Shown here: positions 52,719 to 62,163 of the stretch, one piece after another
Position numbering within the stretch: the first letter of the stretch is position 1
Layout of the letters: every line of letters begins with the position of its first letter
Assembly (NCBI GenBank): GCA_015075745.1
Contig: JABTTW010000001.1
Span: 2,666,001 to 2,730,000, forward strand
Reading direction: 5' to 3'
DNA length: 64,000 nt
DNA from: Planctomycetia bacterium
GTDB taxonomy: Bacteria > Planctomycetota > Phycisphaerae > UBA1845 > UTPLA1
Position numbers and translations under genes: made by a program
The notes under the pieces: generated by a model
What the model saw: the letters and a program-made list of their open reading frames with translations, nothing else
The model's database searches: none
Told to the model about the DNA's origin: nothing

Positions 52719-53609
52719 ATGACGACCGTGCGGGCATTGATAGTCATCGCAGTGATACACGCATTTGCCGTTCCCCTTCACGCGGCCGATGTCCCCGTCG
52801 AGTCGGGCCGATCGTTCCTGCGCGTGCTGAGGGACGGCGCGGAGTGGCCGGGCGTCATCATCCTCGCCTTGTCGCTCGCCGCCGTGACCATCATCATCGA
52901 GCACTTCTGGACCATCCGCCGGTCCACCATGTCTCCTCAGCATGAAATCGAAAACACTCGGCAGCACATCGAGGCACGCCGATTCAAGGAAGCCATCGAG
53001 GCCATTCAGGGCAGCCGCACGATGTTCGCCGACGTCATGTCCACGGCCCTTCGCCACGGCCGCCACGGCTTCGATGCCATGCACGAAGCCGCCGACGAGC
53101 GTGGCGCCGCGTGGACCAGCCGTTTATTCCGCAAAGTCGATGCGCTCAACGTCATCGGCAACCTCGCGCCGCTCATGGGGCTTCTGGGAACCGTACTGGG
53201 AATGATCGAGGCCTTCGGCGAGATGCAGGCCGCGCACGGCGCCTACAAGCCGGAGAACCTCGCCGGCGGAATCAGCCTCGCCCTGGTCAATACGTTTCTC
53301 GGGCTGGCCGTCGCCATTATCGCGCTTGGCTTCTTCGGCGTCTGCCGCAGCCGCGTCGATGCCATGACCGTCGCCGCCCACGCCGCGGCGATTGACCTGC
53401 TGGAGTTCTTCCGCCCGGTGGCCGTCGGCATGCCGGCGAGCCCGCCACCCCCGACTTCCGCAGCGGCTGCGCCGTCTCATGCTGCCGTTCCTGCGCCGCA
53501 AACTGCAAAGCAGGAGGCGCGTCAGTCAGGCCTGGCCTCCAAGTCGCCGGACGCCTCAGCCCAGTCGAGCGGCCCCAGCGTGCCGCAGCCCACCGCGACG
53601 TCACGATAG
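52719..53609 (+). CDS. exbB: MotA/TolQ/ExbB proton channel family protein with signal peptide
   Basis: 296 residues from ATG 52719, chosen for GAGG 6 nt upstream (the ATG at 52707 has none). A signal peptide (VRALIVIAVIHAFAVPLHAA) precedes the three ExbB membrane helices: WPGVIILALSLAAVTIII, IGNLAPLMGLLGTVLGMI and SLALVNTFLGLAVAIIALGF, with the conserved Thr in GTVLG and NTFLG that line the proton path. The Ala/Pro-rich C-terminal tail (about 70 residues) is unusual. It is expected to form a pentameric stator with the two ExbD proteins downstream. An extra N-terminal helix cleaved on export is uncommon in ExbB but known in variants. Confidence 0.8.
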   Translation: MTTVRALIVIAVIHAFAVPLHAADVPVESGRSFLRVLRDGAEWPGVIILALSLAAVTIIIEHFWTIRRSTMSPQHEIENTRQHIEARRFKEAIEAIQGSRTMFADVMSTALRHGRHGFDAMHEAADERGAAWTSRLFRKVDALNVIGNLAPLMGLLGTVLGMIEAFGEMQAAHGAYKPENLAGGISLALVNTFLGLAVAIIALGFFGVCRSRVDAMTVAAHAAAIDLLEFFRPVAVGMPASPPPPTSAAAAPSHAAVPAPQTAKQEARQSGLASKSPDASAQSSGPSVPQPTATSR

Positions 53610-53627
53610 GAGCCTTACTCCGTCATC

Positions 53628-54065
53628 ATGCGCCGACCCCTCCATACGACCCCGTTGGAACTGAACCTCGCCCCGATGGTCGACGTCATGATGTGCCTGC
53701 TCATCTTCTTCATGGTCGCCACCAAGATGGTCCAGCAGGAGACCAGCAGCATTGACCTCCCCCCGGCGAGGTCCGCCCGTGAACTGGACGCCGCGCTGCT
53801 TGCAGACCGGCTGGTGATCAATATCCGCGCGGCCGCCGATCCTGCCGCCGCGCCGACCTACCTGATACGAGAGCAGCCGCTGGATGAAACGAGCGTCGTC
53901 GAACAAATCTCGCGCGAGGCCGCGGCGAACCCGCAGCTCAACTGCGTCCTGCGCGCAGACAAGTCCGTCCACTATCGATACATCGAGGATGTCCTCGCCG
54001 GTTGCCTCGCATCGGGCGTCCAGAACATCGCATTCAGCGCGGCCACCGAGGAGCCCACGCCATGA
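53628..54065 (+). CDS. exbD: ExbD/TolR-family biopolymer transport protein (first copy)
   Basis: 145 residues with a short cytoplasmic N-terminus, one membrane helix (LAPMVDVMMCLLIFFMVATK) carrying the protonatable Asp19 conserved in ExbD/TolR/MotB, and a periplasmic domain (LLADRLVINIRAAAD, NPQLNCVLRADKSVHYRYIEDVLAGC). Its stop overlaps the next start by 4 nt (ATGA). Gene order exbB-exbD-exbD points to a heterodimeric ExbD pair. Confidence 0.85.
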   Translation: MRRPLHTTPLELNLAPMVDVMMCLLIFFMVATKMVQQETSSIDLPPARSARELDAALLADRLVINIRAAADPAAAPTYLIREQPLDETSVVEQISREAAANPQLNCVLRADKSVHYRYIEDVLAGCLASGVQNIAFSAATEEPTP

Positions 54066-54544
54066 TGCGATCGAAGTTGCACCGCGCGCGTCATCCCTCG
54101 TCGCCCTCGATCCCCAATCTTGCCCCGATGGTCGACGTCGTCATGGTCATTCTCATTTTCTTCATGCTGGGCACCAGCTTTGCCCTGTCAGAGGGCGTTC
54201 TCCCGTCCCAGCTTCCCGCCCAAGTCGGGCCCGGCGGCGCAGCCTCCGTCGCCATCGTGCCGCAGGTCCGCATCGCCCTGGTGACGCGCGAAGCGAGCGC
54301 AGCGTGCCGCATTCTCGTCATGGGCAAGGAATTGTCTGAGGAGGGATTCGAGGCCCTTCACCTGTTCCTACGGCAAAAAGTCGAAGCCGGCGCTGACCCC
54401 GCCGGACGCGTTCTCCTCGCGGTCGATCCGGACATTCGATACGAAGACGTCGTCTACGCCATGGACGCGTGCGTTCGCGCCGGCATGCCCAACGTGCAAC
54501 TTGTCGTCGGGCCCGGCGAAATCGCGGCGGCTCGGCAGCCATGA
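54062..54544 (+). CDS. exbD: ExbD/TolR-family biopolymer transport protein (second copy)
   Basis: 160 residues from ATG 54062 (ATGA overlap with the first exbD); the open frame extends upstream but without homology. Membrane helix LAPMVDVVMVILIFFMLGTS carries Asp25. The periplasmic part (GRVLLAVDPDIRYEDVVYAMDAC) matches the TolR/ExbD fold. It ends by a second 4-nt overlap with the TPR protein, so three genes in a row are translationally coupled. Confidence 0.85.
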   Translation: MMRSKLHRARHPSSPSIPNLAPMVDVVMVILIFFMLGTSFALSEGVLPSQLPAQVGPGGAASVAIVPQVRIALVTREASAACRILVMGKELSEEGFEALHLFLRQKVEAGADPAGRVLLAVDPDIRYEDVVYAMDACVRAGMPNVQLVVGPGEIAAARQP

Positions 54545-57270
54545 AGCATCAGGCCACTCCTTGTTCAACTTCCGCCGGCCCACGTGGACGCCTTTTCACG
54601 CGGGTGTTTGCGTTCATCCTGGCCATGTCCGCTTTGAGCCCCGCGCGCCTTGGGGCACAGGCCGTTCTCGACGTACGCGCGGAGCCGGAGGACAAGCTCG
54701 CCGCCGAGGAGCGAAAACTGGTCCAGGAGCTGACGCGCCGCCGAATGCCCGAGCTCGTCGAAGCCCTCTTGCGAAACGCCCCAAAGACCTACTACGTGCA
54801 CATTGCCCGCGCATACGCACAGGCAGCTCCCGAAGCGTCCGAACAGTCGATCAATGAAAAGTTCACCAATAAAGCGGCAAGCTACTATCGCAAGGCGATC
54901 GCGCTGGAGAAATCTTCCAAGTGGTTCAAGGGCCTGCGCCGCAGCTTCGAAGTCTGCGACTGGCGCATCGAATATGCCGAGTTCATCCTCCGCCAGCGCT
55001 GCGCACCGGACCTGGATCGATTTGAGATGACGAGCGGCCTGGACTTCAACCGTTCCCGGCTCGTCGATTTGCTGGAGGACGCGGAGAAACTGCTGGAAGC
55101 CGCTTCAGTCAGGCTCGACGATTTCAAGGTCGGCATGCGCACTCGCGAGCAGGACTTCCTCCTGCTTGGGCTCGGCAACAAGATCCCGCGCCTCGCCGCC
55201 AGACATGCCGTCATCAGCGCATGGACGAAACTCTACCTCGGCCAGATCGAGGGAGCGGCCGCTCCGTCGGGGAAGAACAGGCTCCTCTCCGCGCTGGATG
55301 CCTTCGATCGGATTACGTCCACTTCAAAGGACGATACCGGCAAGTACAACGCCGCCATTGGCGTGGGCATCGCCCTGCGCGAACTCCGTCGCTACCCGGA
55401 GTCCGAAATCGCCTTTAACCGCGTGATCGATTCGACGGCTGCCTCGGCTATTCAAACTCGGGCCCGACACGAAAAGGCGCGACTCTTTCTGGTTTCCGGC
55501 AATACGGACAAGGCTCAGAAGGAGTGGAATGCGTTGGCAGCCGCCGCAGATTCCGCCGTCGCCGCGAACGAGGCGTTTTACCTGGGCATTGCGCCTCTGA
55601 TGTTTGCCTACTCGGACATCCTTGCTTCGCAGTCGCCGCAATGGCCGCCGTCCGAACAGCTCAAGCATCGCGAGCGCGCAACGTCCGCCCTGCACAAGAT
55701 CGCACTGCAAGGCGGCGCCTGGCACGAACTGGCCGGCGTCTATCTCGGCCTGCTCGACATCCGGGGACAGGATTTTTCACGACTCGGCGACGATGAAGTC
55801 TTCAGCACGGCGAGCCGTCTCATGGAAAACGATCGCACGACGGAGGCGATCGAAGCATGGCAGACGTTGCTCAAGCGGCCGCTCGGCAGCGAGCGAAATG
55901 CCCATGTGCGATTCAACCTCGGCATCTGCTGCCTCGCGCAGGAAATGTATGCAGAGGCTGCCGACGCGATGGATCAGGCACTCGCCGACGGACTGCCGCC
56001 CAAGCAGTCCGAGCGGGCCGCCGAAGTCGCCTATCAATGCAGGCGCATGATCTCCGGAAAACATCCGTCACCGGATGCCCATCGAAAGCTCGCGGAATCC
56101 GCCGAGCGACTCGTCAACTCCTTCCCTGACAGCAAGCTCGCCGACGAAGGCCGGTGGGTCATCGGTTTGGCACTCAAGGAGGCCGGAGACGTGTTGTTCG
56201 CTCGACAAGCGTTCGCCCGGGTGCCACCGAGTTCGGAGCACTATTGGGACGCCAGACGGGGCGAGGCAATCTGCGCCCAAAAGCTCCACGAGAATGATCT
56301 GGGCCGAGGGACTCAGGCGTCTCTTCGCCGATCCGCTGAAGTGGCCGTCGATCTCTGGCGTCGATTCGCTGACGACTTGCAGGAAATACAAAACCGCACA
56401 CCCGCCAAAGGCTCCAAAGACCCGGCCAGTCATCGACCGTCCGCCGAGTTGTTGGCTCAGTGGCAAACCGAGGCGCGCGTCGCCGCAGCCGCGCTCCTGG
56501 CCTCGGAAGCCGTCGGCGATTTCACGGAAGCATTAAACCTGCTGAACGGTGCGGCGTCCGATGCCAGATCGGTCGGGCTTCGTCTTCGATGCCTCCGTGC
56601 GACCGGGCAATCCGAAGCGGCGAAGCAGGAACTCTCGTCGTTCCTGAAGCACGCCGCCGAGGGCGGCTCTCCGGACGCAGTGCTCAACCTTGCAGTAGGG
56701 TTTGAACGAGAAATGGACTCGCTCATCGACCAGGGACGGTTGCCCGCCGCCAAGGAAGTCGCGCAGGACGCGGTCCCGCTTCTTATCCAGTTACTCCAAC
56801 AGGTCAAAGAGTCGAAAGACGGAAAGCTCAACGCAACAGTCATAGAGACCAGCCTTGCCCGGGCACTCGGCATCGCCGGCGAAATCGAGCAATCGCGCGA
56901 GCGCTTCGACCGGCTGATCGCCGAATCACCAACCAACGGCGCAATCATCCTCGCAGCTGCCCGGACAGAGGAGCGCATCAGCACCGCCTGGACCGGCGAG
57001 AAGCGAGACGGGGCCGCCGCACGCGCCGAGTCACTCTGGGCGCGCCTGCTCCGCGACGCCGGTTTGCGAGATCGCTCTCCCGATCACTATTGGGAGGCCC
57101 GGTCCTATTGGTTCGCCCACCTGCTTCGCCACGGCCGCGCCGAAGACGTCATCAAAGGCATCGAGTCCGAACAGGCATGGCATCCGGAGCTCGGCGGTCC
57201 CCCCTGGAAGGACCGGCTGCTGACGCTGTCTGCCGAAGCGCGAAAGATGACGAGCGACCGGAAGCCATGA
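54541..57270 (+). CDS. Exported TPR-rich protein (about 909 aa)
   Basis: 909 residues from ATG 54541 (ATGA overlap with exbD). A signal peptide (RLFTRVFAFILAMSALSPAR) is followed by a long all-helical protein with degenerate TPR/SEL-type units, for example AARFNAAIG-type packing, YNAAIGVGIALRELRRYPE, VRFNLGICCLAQEMYAEAAD, LADEGRWVIGLALKEAGD and RFDRLIAESPTNGAIILA. No enzyme motif is seen. It probably sits in the periplasm and serves as scaffold for the ExbB/ExbD complex or its cargo. This is inferred from position and coupling. Confidence 0.75.
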   Translation: MKHQATPCSTSAGPRGRLFTRVFAFILAMSALSPARLGAQAVLDVRAEPEDKLAAEERKLVQELTRRRMPELVEALLRNAPKTYYVHIARAYAQAAPEASEQSINEKFTNKAASYYRKAIALEKSSKWFKGLRRSFEVCDWRIEYAEFILRQRCAPDLDRFEMTSGLDFNRSRLVDLLEDAEKLLEAASVRLDDFKVGMRTREQDFLLLGLGNKIPRLAARHAVISAWTKLYLGQIEGAAAPSGKNRLLSALDAFDRITSTSKDDTGKYNAAIGVGIALRELRRYPESEIAFNRVIDSTAASAIQTRARHEKARLFLVSGNTDKAQKEWNALAAAADSAVAANEAFYLGIAPLMFAYSDILASQSPQWPPSEQLKHRERATSALHKIALQGGAWHELAGVYLGLLDIRGQDFSRLGDDEVFSTASRLMENDRTTEAIEAWQTLLKRPLGSERNAHVRFNLGICCLAQEMYAEAADAMDQALADGLPPKQSERAAEVAYQCRRMISGKHPSPDAHRKLAESAERLVNSFPDSKLADEGRWVIGLALKEAGDVLFARQAFARVPPSSEHYWDARRGEAICAQKLHENDLGRGTQASLRRSAEVAVDLWRRFADDLQEIQNRTPAKGSKDPASHRPSAELLAQWQTEARVAAAALLASEAVGDFTEALNLLNGAASDARSVGLRLRCLRATGQSEAAKQELSSFLKHAAEGGSPDAVLNLAVGFEREMDSLIDQGRLPAAKEVAQDAVPLLIQLLQQVKESKDGKLNATVIETSLARALGIAGEIEQSRERFDRLIAESPTNGAIILAAARTEERISTAWTGEKRDGAAARAESLWARLLRDAGLRDRSPDHYWEARSYWFAHLLRHGRAEDVIKGIESEQAWHPELGGPPWKDRLLTLSAEARKMTSDRKP

Positions 57271-57289
57271 TCGAAGAAGTACCATTGTC

Positions 57290-58066
57290 ATGACGTTCTT
57301 GTTGTCACAAATATGGATCAGCCTTTTCCTCGCCATGGGCCAGCCCGCGCCCGCCGCCGACGCTTCAGGCGATCCCCTCGCCGAAGGCAAGCGGCTGCTC
57401 GAAGGCGTCCGTGACGGCGTGTTCTCGTTCGACGATCCCGCCTTCTATTGGTTCTGCCGATATGTCCACTCTCATCCGCCGCCCGTTGAGCCAGCCGATC
57501 GAGCATCCGGCACACCGCTGAACTGGAAGGTTCTCTTGGAGCGACCCTCCGACCATCGCGGGCAACTCGTCACCATTGAGGGCGTCGTCCTCTCCTATCA
57601 AGCCCACGATGTCACCAATCGTCCCGATCTTCCCCGCCTCTACCAAATGGAATTATCCCAGGTGGCCGGCCCCCTGCTCTGCTCGCTCGTTCTCACCGAA
57701 GACCCCGGCGACGTCCCGCTCCACAGCGTCATCAAGGCTCAAGGGTACTTCATCAAGATTCGCGGTTTTCGCGCCCGCGACGGCGCCGAAAATTCAAGCC
57801 CTCTTATTGTTGCAAACAATCTCTCCGAATTGCGAGCCCCCGCAGCGCGCGTCGCGAATCCGCTCGAGGATCGCCTTTCATCCCGGCTCGTCGGGGCCGT
57901 TGTCGCGATGGCGATGATCTGGTTCTTCATGCGACGACGACTTCGAAGCGTCGAGCCCCATGCTGGCGGGCCCGGCGCCAGGGTGCGCGCCGAGAGCCCG
58001 TCAGATCGTGACTTTGACTGGCTGGTGAAAAACGACCAGCCGCGCAAGCCAGATCGCGACGCGTGA
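57290..58066 (+). CDS. Exported single-span membrane protein of the ExbB/ExbD cluster
   Basis: A 258-residue protein with an N-terminal signal segment (LLSQIWISLFLAMGQPAPA). A beta-rich middle (HRGQLVTIEGVVLSYQ, HSVIKAQGYFIKIRGF) looks OB-fold-like, and a C-terminal membrane helix (LVGAVVAMAMIWFFMRRRL) is followed by a basic tail. The function is unknown. It follows the TPR gene after 19 nt. The next gene's open frame overlaps its end, though I place that start further downstream. Confidence 0.65.
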   Translation: MTFLLSQIWISLFLAMGQPAPAADASGDPLAEGKRLLEGVRDGVFSFDDPAFYWFCRYVHSHPPPVEPADRASGTPLNWKVLLERPSDHRGQLVTIEGVVLSYQAHDVTNRPDLPRLYQMELSQVAGPLLCSLVLTEDPGDVPLHSVIKAQGYFIKIRGFRARDGAENSSPLIVANNLSELRAPAARVANPLEDRLSSRLVGAVVAMAMIWFFMRRRLRSVEPHAGGPGARVRAESPSDRDFDWLVKNDQPRKPDRDA

Positions 58067-58227
58067 CAATCATTCCTGGGCGGACATTCCCGCCAGGTCC
58101 GCTCAAGCTTGCAACGGATCGCTCCCTCCGAGAAAATGCGGAACTGCCTCATAAACTGTCGCGGCGTCAAGACGCCCGCGAAGAATGGGGCTCACGCCGA
58201 CTCATTCGGCCCGACACGAGAGGAACG

Positions 58228-60804
58228 ATGCTGCGCAATCAACCACTAGGAATCATCACCGCCCTCTCCTGCGTCATGATGCTTGGCGGATCACGTTCAT
58301 TCGCGGCGAGCCGTGCCGATGTCACCATCACCCCTTTGGGCGGTGGCGCGATCGAACAGGGCAAGACGACCCAATCATTTCGCATCCCCACGGACATTGA
58401 CGGGGCCCTTCCTCAGGCCCTGGTCATCGTCGCGGCCCAGCCGCTGGCAGCCGTCGCACCGGCCGCCCCACTCGCCGATGCACCTGAATCCGAAGAGGAC
58501 GTGCCCAAGGTCAAGGTCCCGGCCACGGTCAAACTCACCATCTCAGGTCAGCAGCTTCCCCCCTGGCAACTCTACAAATTCCCCAGCGCCTACGTGATCA
58601 GTCCGGCGACGCTCCGCGCCAACCCGCAATACGCCGCCGGCCGCGTGGCAATCGACTTTGACCTCGACACCGTCGCGGAGGCCGTGAACATCTCCGCCTT
58701 CGGCATGCCCGACCCGCTGATGTTGAGCGATTCTCTCGACGGCCCGATTTCCACATACCTGGACCAGGCCCAGGATCCGCAACTCAAGGCCTACTTCGGC
58801 GCCATGGCCAACGAGATGGCCGGTAACAAGGAACTGGCCCGCTCGACCTATCACCACCTCGCCGGGTCGCCAGACGAGCGGCTTGCCCGAATGGCCCGAC
58901 GCGGCGTGCGTCTGCTGTCCTACGATCAGCGTCCGCACAAGCTCTCCGGTAATTTCCGCGAGCACTATCGCTGGGGACTCTTCCTGGGTCAGACCGGCGT
59001 CTTCGCTTCGGCGTTCAAAGAGTTCAATGAATGCCGGATCATCTACCAGATGCACTCCGACGCCCAGTATCGCGCCGGCGAGATGCTCGACCATATGGAT
59101 GGCGACATCTTCAAGGTACAGGACTATATGGACCGCGCCGCTTCGTCCGCCTTTGAACGGCGCCCCGCCCAGTGGTCCGTCCTCATCGTCCTGATCCGCG
59201 GCGTAGGCGATGCCCGAATGCCCGACTCGCGGCTCCTCGATCTCAAGGCCTCGTGGATCATCGCCAAGGACATGATCCGCGGCGCCACATCGGGAAAGGT
59301 CGTTCCGCAGGCAGTCATCTATGAACTCGATAAGCCGGACTCGTTCCCACTGTCAACCTATCCCGGCGGTCTTGTCGGCCCCGCCGAGGACATCGTTGCC
59401 AAGCGCGGCTGGTTCGACAGTGTGATATTCATCCGTCCGCGAGCTGCCGACGATTCCGGCCCGCGTGTTCAGTCTGTCGGCGGCGACGTCGGCCCCAACG
59501 GCGCAGGCCTCTCCGTAGTCGGCACCGACGCAACCTGGCAGGACTTTCTCCTGGCCTGGTATCAGCAGTTCGCCTGGGCGGCGCGAAACGGCGGACTGAC
59601 CGGCGGCATCCCCATGCCCGATGAACTGGCTGACATCGGCCACCATCCGGTCCCGGACATCGGCTATGCCATCCGCGCGGCACTCAAATATCATTGGCCG
59701 CCGGAAGTCCTTCCCTGGGTGAAGATGGTCCCCCGCCCCGGCGCGACCGAGTTTGTCCGCCTCTGGGATGTTTCCAGTTCGATGGCCTTCTCAGATTCCA
59801 CCGCGCTGGAGAGCAGGTCAGACGTCGTAGATATGAATCGCCTCGGAGTTTCCGCCGGCGCATCGGATACAACGTTCGCGAGATGCTGGGTCTACTCACC
59901 CGTGGATCAGCAGGCTGGCGTCTGGCTCGGCGGAAGCGCTACCCTCGAAATCAACAGGAGCCCTGCCTTTGATACGAAATCCCAGGACGCCTCATCAGCG
60001 AAGCCATTCCTTCCCGACACCGCCGCGGCAATCGCGATGCTTCACACCGGCTGGAACGAGGTGAGAGTCACATTGCCGACGAGCTCGTCATCATCAACCT
60101 CTACGAACAAGTTCTCACTGCGTTTCTGCGGAATTGACGACCGACCCATCCCCGGACTCGCCTACGTCAACGTTGCACCGGATAGCGACCTCGCCCCCGC
60201 CGACGTGCCGCCCAAGCCCGGCGATCACTACGCATGGGACCGCGTCCGCCGCGACTGGAGCACATCGCTGCCGAATCTTTCAATTGAAGACTTACGACAG
60301 ATCACGGGCATCACCAGCCTGACCCTCTCCGGCACGGCAGGCGAGCATGGCCACGCAGTCCTTAACGGCCTTCAGTCATCGTCCGGCGCAGTCGTTCGCA
60401 TTCTCAATGGCGAATGGAAGCCCGGCGAAGATTCCGACGTCGTCCTGAACAATCTCCTCGACTGGGACCGCGAAGATTGCATGGCCCTTCGCTTCAAGAA
60501 GGACGGCCGCGACCGAGACCTCCTCTTCGTCAAGCCCGAGGCCCTCTTGGCCTACATGACCCTCCTCGACGAACCCGCCGCGGCCGAGCAACTCTTCGGC
60601 AAGTCCCCGGTCGAAGAGCGTCTGCTCGGCTACGTCGTCATCCCGACAAAACAATCGTCTCGCCGTCTCTTCGTCATCGACTGCCTGCTCGGCAGAGACG
60701 GCGCCTGGCCGCAGGACGAGGAAGACCTGCTCGGGCCGATCGCCAAGGAGTACATCCCCAATCCGCCCCGCATGGGCCCCGGCTTCAGGCAGGATAGCGA
60801 ATAA
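58228..60804 (+). CDS. Large exported protein with C-terminal carbohydrate-binding-like beta sandwich
   Basis: 858 residues from ATG 58228, chosen for GAGAGGA just upstream and the signal peptide (LGIITALSCVMMLGG); the frame is open to 58063. The first half has helical repeats with TPR flavour (AMANEMAGNKELARSTYHHL, RWGLFLGQTGVFASAFKEFN). The region from about 560 to 720 looks like a beta sandwich of the galactose-binding/PA14-like kind (CWVYSPVDQQAGVWLGGSAT, LHTGWNEVRVTLP, FSLRFCGIDDRPIPGL). A final domain of about 120 residues follows. It is the last gene of the ExbB/ExbD cluster and likely its extracellular effector. Confidence 0.65.
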   Translation: MLRNQPLGIITALSCVMMLGGSRSFAASRADVTITPLGGGAIEQGKTTQSFRIPTDIDGALPQALVIVAAQPLAAVAPAAPLADAPESEEDVPKVKVPATVKLTISGQQLPPWQLYKFPSAYVISPATLRANPQYAAGRVAIDFDLDTVAEAVNISAFGMPDPLMLSDSLDGPISTYLDQAQDPQLKAYFGAMANEMAGNKELARSTYHHLAGSPDERLARMARRGVRLLSYDQRPHKLSGNFREHYRWGLFLGQTGVFASAFKEFNECRIIYQMHSDAQYRAGEMLDHMDGDIFKVQDYMDRAASSAFERRPAQWSVLIVLIRGVGDARMPDSRLLDLKASWIIAKDMIRGATSGKVVPQAVIYELDKPDSFPLSTYPGGLVGPAEDIVAKRGWFDSVIFIRPRAADDSGPRVQSVGGDVGPNGAGLSVVGTDATWQDFLLAWYQQFAWAARNGGLTGGIPMPDELADIGHHPVPDIGYAIRAALKYHWPPEVLPWVKMVPRPGATEFVRLWDVSSSMAFSDSTALESRSDVVDMNRLGVSAGASDTTFARCWVYSPVDQQAGVWLGGSATLEINRSPAFDTKSQDASSAKPFLPDTAAAIAMLHTGWNEVRVTLPTSSSSSTSTNKFSLRFCGIDDRPIPGLAYVNVAPDSDLAPADVPPKPGDHYAWDRVRRDWSTSLPNLSIEDLRQITGITSLTLSGTAGEHGHAVLNGLQSSSGAVVRILNGEWKPGEDSDVVLNNLLDWDREDCMALRFKKDGRDRDLLFVKPEALLAYMTLLDEPAAAEQLFGKSPVEERLLGYVVIPTKQSSRRLFVIDCLLGRDGAWPQDEEDLLGPIAKEYIPNPPRMGPGFRQDSE

Positions 60805-60843
60805 CATTAACAACCAGCCATCGGCGACGGACCGCCGATATCA

Positions 60844-62145
60844 ATGCATGGAGGCGATGCGGTGTCGACCAGGACCGCCATACCTGAATCTCGTTCCAGA
60901 ACCCTCGGGGCCCCGCTCGATCCGCTGCTCGCTGCGCCCACGATCACAACAGGCTTTTCTCAAACCCCCCTCCCGCAGATCGGCCGAGGTCACTGCGTCG
61001 CGGTCCTCGCCGTTCACCATGTTCACCCAGGCGGCCAGGTTCTCACCGGCGGCGCGGAAAAGTATGTCTGCGATGCCGTTGAGGCTCTGCTCTCCGTCGG
61101 CGCCCGAGTTCACGTCGGCTACAGCGGCGTCTCGGTCTATGGAGACTTGCTCGACAGGCATGCGCCCGACGCCCTCACCGTCGAGCACGTCGGATGGATC
61201 GACGATCAGCTCTCCGGTGACGACAAGCTCGGCCTGATGCGCCACCGCGAGCGCAGGCGTTGGCTCCGCGCCACCCATGCCGACACGCTCTTCGTCGTAC
61301 AGCAGGCCTCCGGCGCGGCCTTCTTCGCCTCGCTCGTCGCGGCCCGCTCTCTGGGCCTTCGCGTGGTCTCTTCGATACGACAGATGGCGCCGAGTGCTGC
61401 CCAGCGCCGCCGCCCGACTTCTCAGATGGCCGCGATGCTGCGGCCTTCCATCCGACGCCGCGCGCTGCCGGCAAGGTGCTGCGACACTCTGATCTTCAAC
61501 AGCGAGACGGTCGCCCGCGACTACTTCCACTCCTTTGCCTTTTCCGAGGATCGCGCGAGGATCATTCTCAACGGTCATCGCCTTCTGCCCGCTGCCGCAA
61601 AGCGCCGCCGAAATCTGGAACCGGTCCTCGGTGTCGTCGGCCGCGTCTCAAAGGAAAAGGGATGCGACATCGTCCTCGCCGCTTTCGGCCAAATCGCCAA
61701 ACAAGATCGACATTCTCGACTCGTCTTCTTCGGCGACGGCCCGCTGGTGCCGGCGCTGCAGGCCGACGCCGTATCGCTCGGAATCGCCGATCGCGTCTCG
61801 TTTCTGGGCTACGTCGCCGACCGCGATCGTCTGTATTCGGATATCGACATCTGCATCCAGGCCTCGCGCCGCGAGTCCATGGCCAACACCGTCATCGAGG
61901 CCATGTCCCGCGGCATCCCCTGTGTCGTCAGCAATGTCGGAGGCTTGCCCGAAGCGGTGCGGCACCAAGAAACCGGCCTCGTCTTTGCCGACGGAAATGT
62001 CGAGCATTGTGCCGAGGCCGTCCTGGCATTGTTGATGAACGAGCGCAAGTGGTCCGCGTTTTCAACGGCCTCCGCGGCGCATGCCCGGCGAATGTTCTCG
62101 TGGGAGCGATTCGCCGTACAAACCACGCGCGCGATTCTCGGTTGA
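60844..62145 (+). CDS. Glycosyltransferase family 4 protein
   Basis: The 433-residue GT-B protein has an N-terminal acceptor domain (HVHPGGQVLTGGAEKYV) and a C-terminal nucleotide-sugar domain with LGVVGRVSKEKGCDIVLAAF, LVFFGDGPLVPAL, VSFLGYVADRDRLY, IDICIQASRRESMANTVIEA and GIPCVVSNVGGLPEAV. The E-x7-E-like motif (ESMANTVIE) is intact. It transfers a sugar to a glycan or lipid acceptor; the substrate is unknown. It lies 39 nt after the large exported protein and may belong to the same transcription unit. Confidence 0.85.
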   Translation: MHGGDAVSTRTAIPESRSRTLGAPLDPLLAAPTITTGFSQTPLPQIGRGHCVAVLAVHHVHPGGQVLTGGAEKYVCDAVEALLSVGARVHVGYSGVSVYGDLLDRHAPDALTVEHVGWIDDQLSGDDKLGLMRHRERRRWLRATHADTLFVVQQASGAAFFASLVAARSLGLRVVSSIRQMAPSAAQRRRPTSQMAAMLRPSIRRRALPARCCDTLIFNSETVARDYFHSFAFSEDRARIILNGHRLLPAAAKRRRNLEPVLGVVGRVSKEKGCDIVLAAFGQIAKQDRHSRLVFFGDGPLVPALQADAVSLGIADRVSFLGYVADRDRLYSDIDICIQASRRESMANTVIEAMSRGIPCVVSNVGGLPEAVRHQETGLVFADGNVEHCAEAVLALLMNERKWSAFSTASAAHARRMFSWERFAVQTTRAILG

Positions 62146-62163
62146 TCCCCCCTGCCCGAAACG

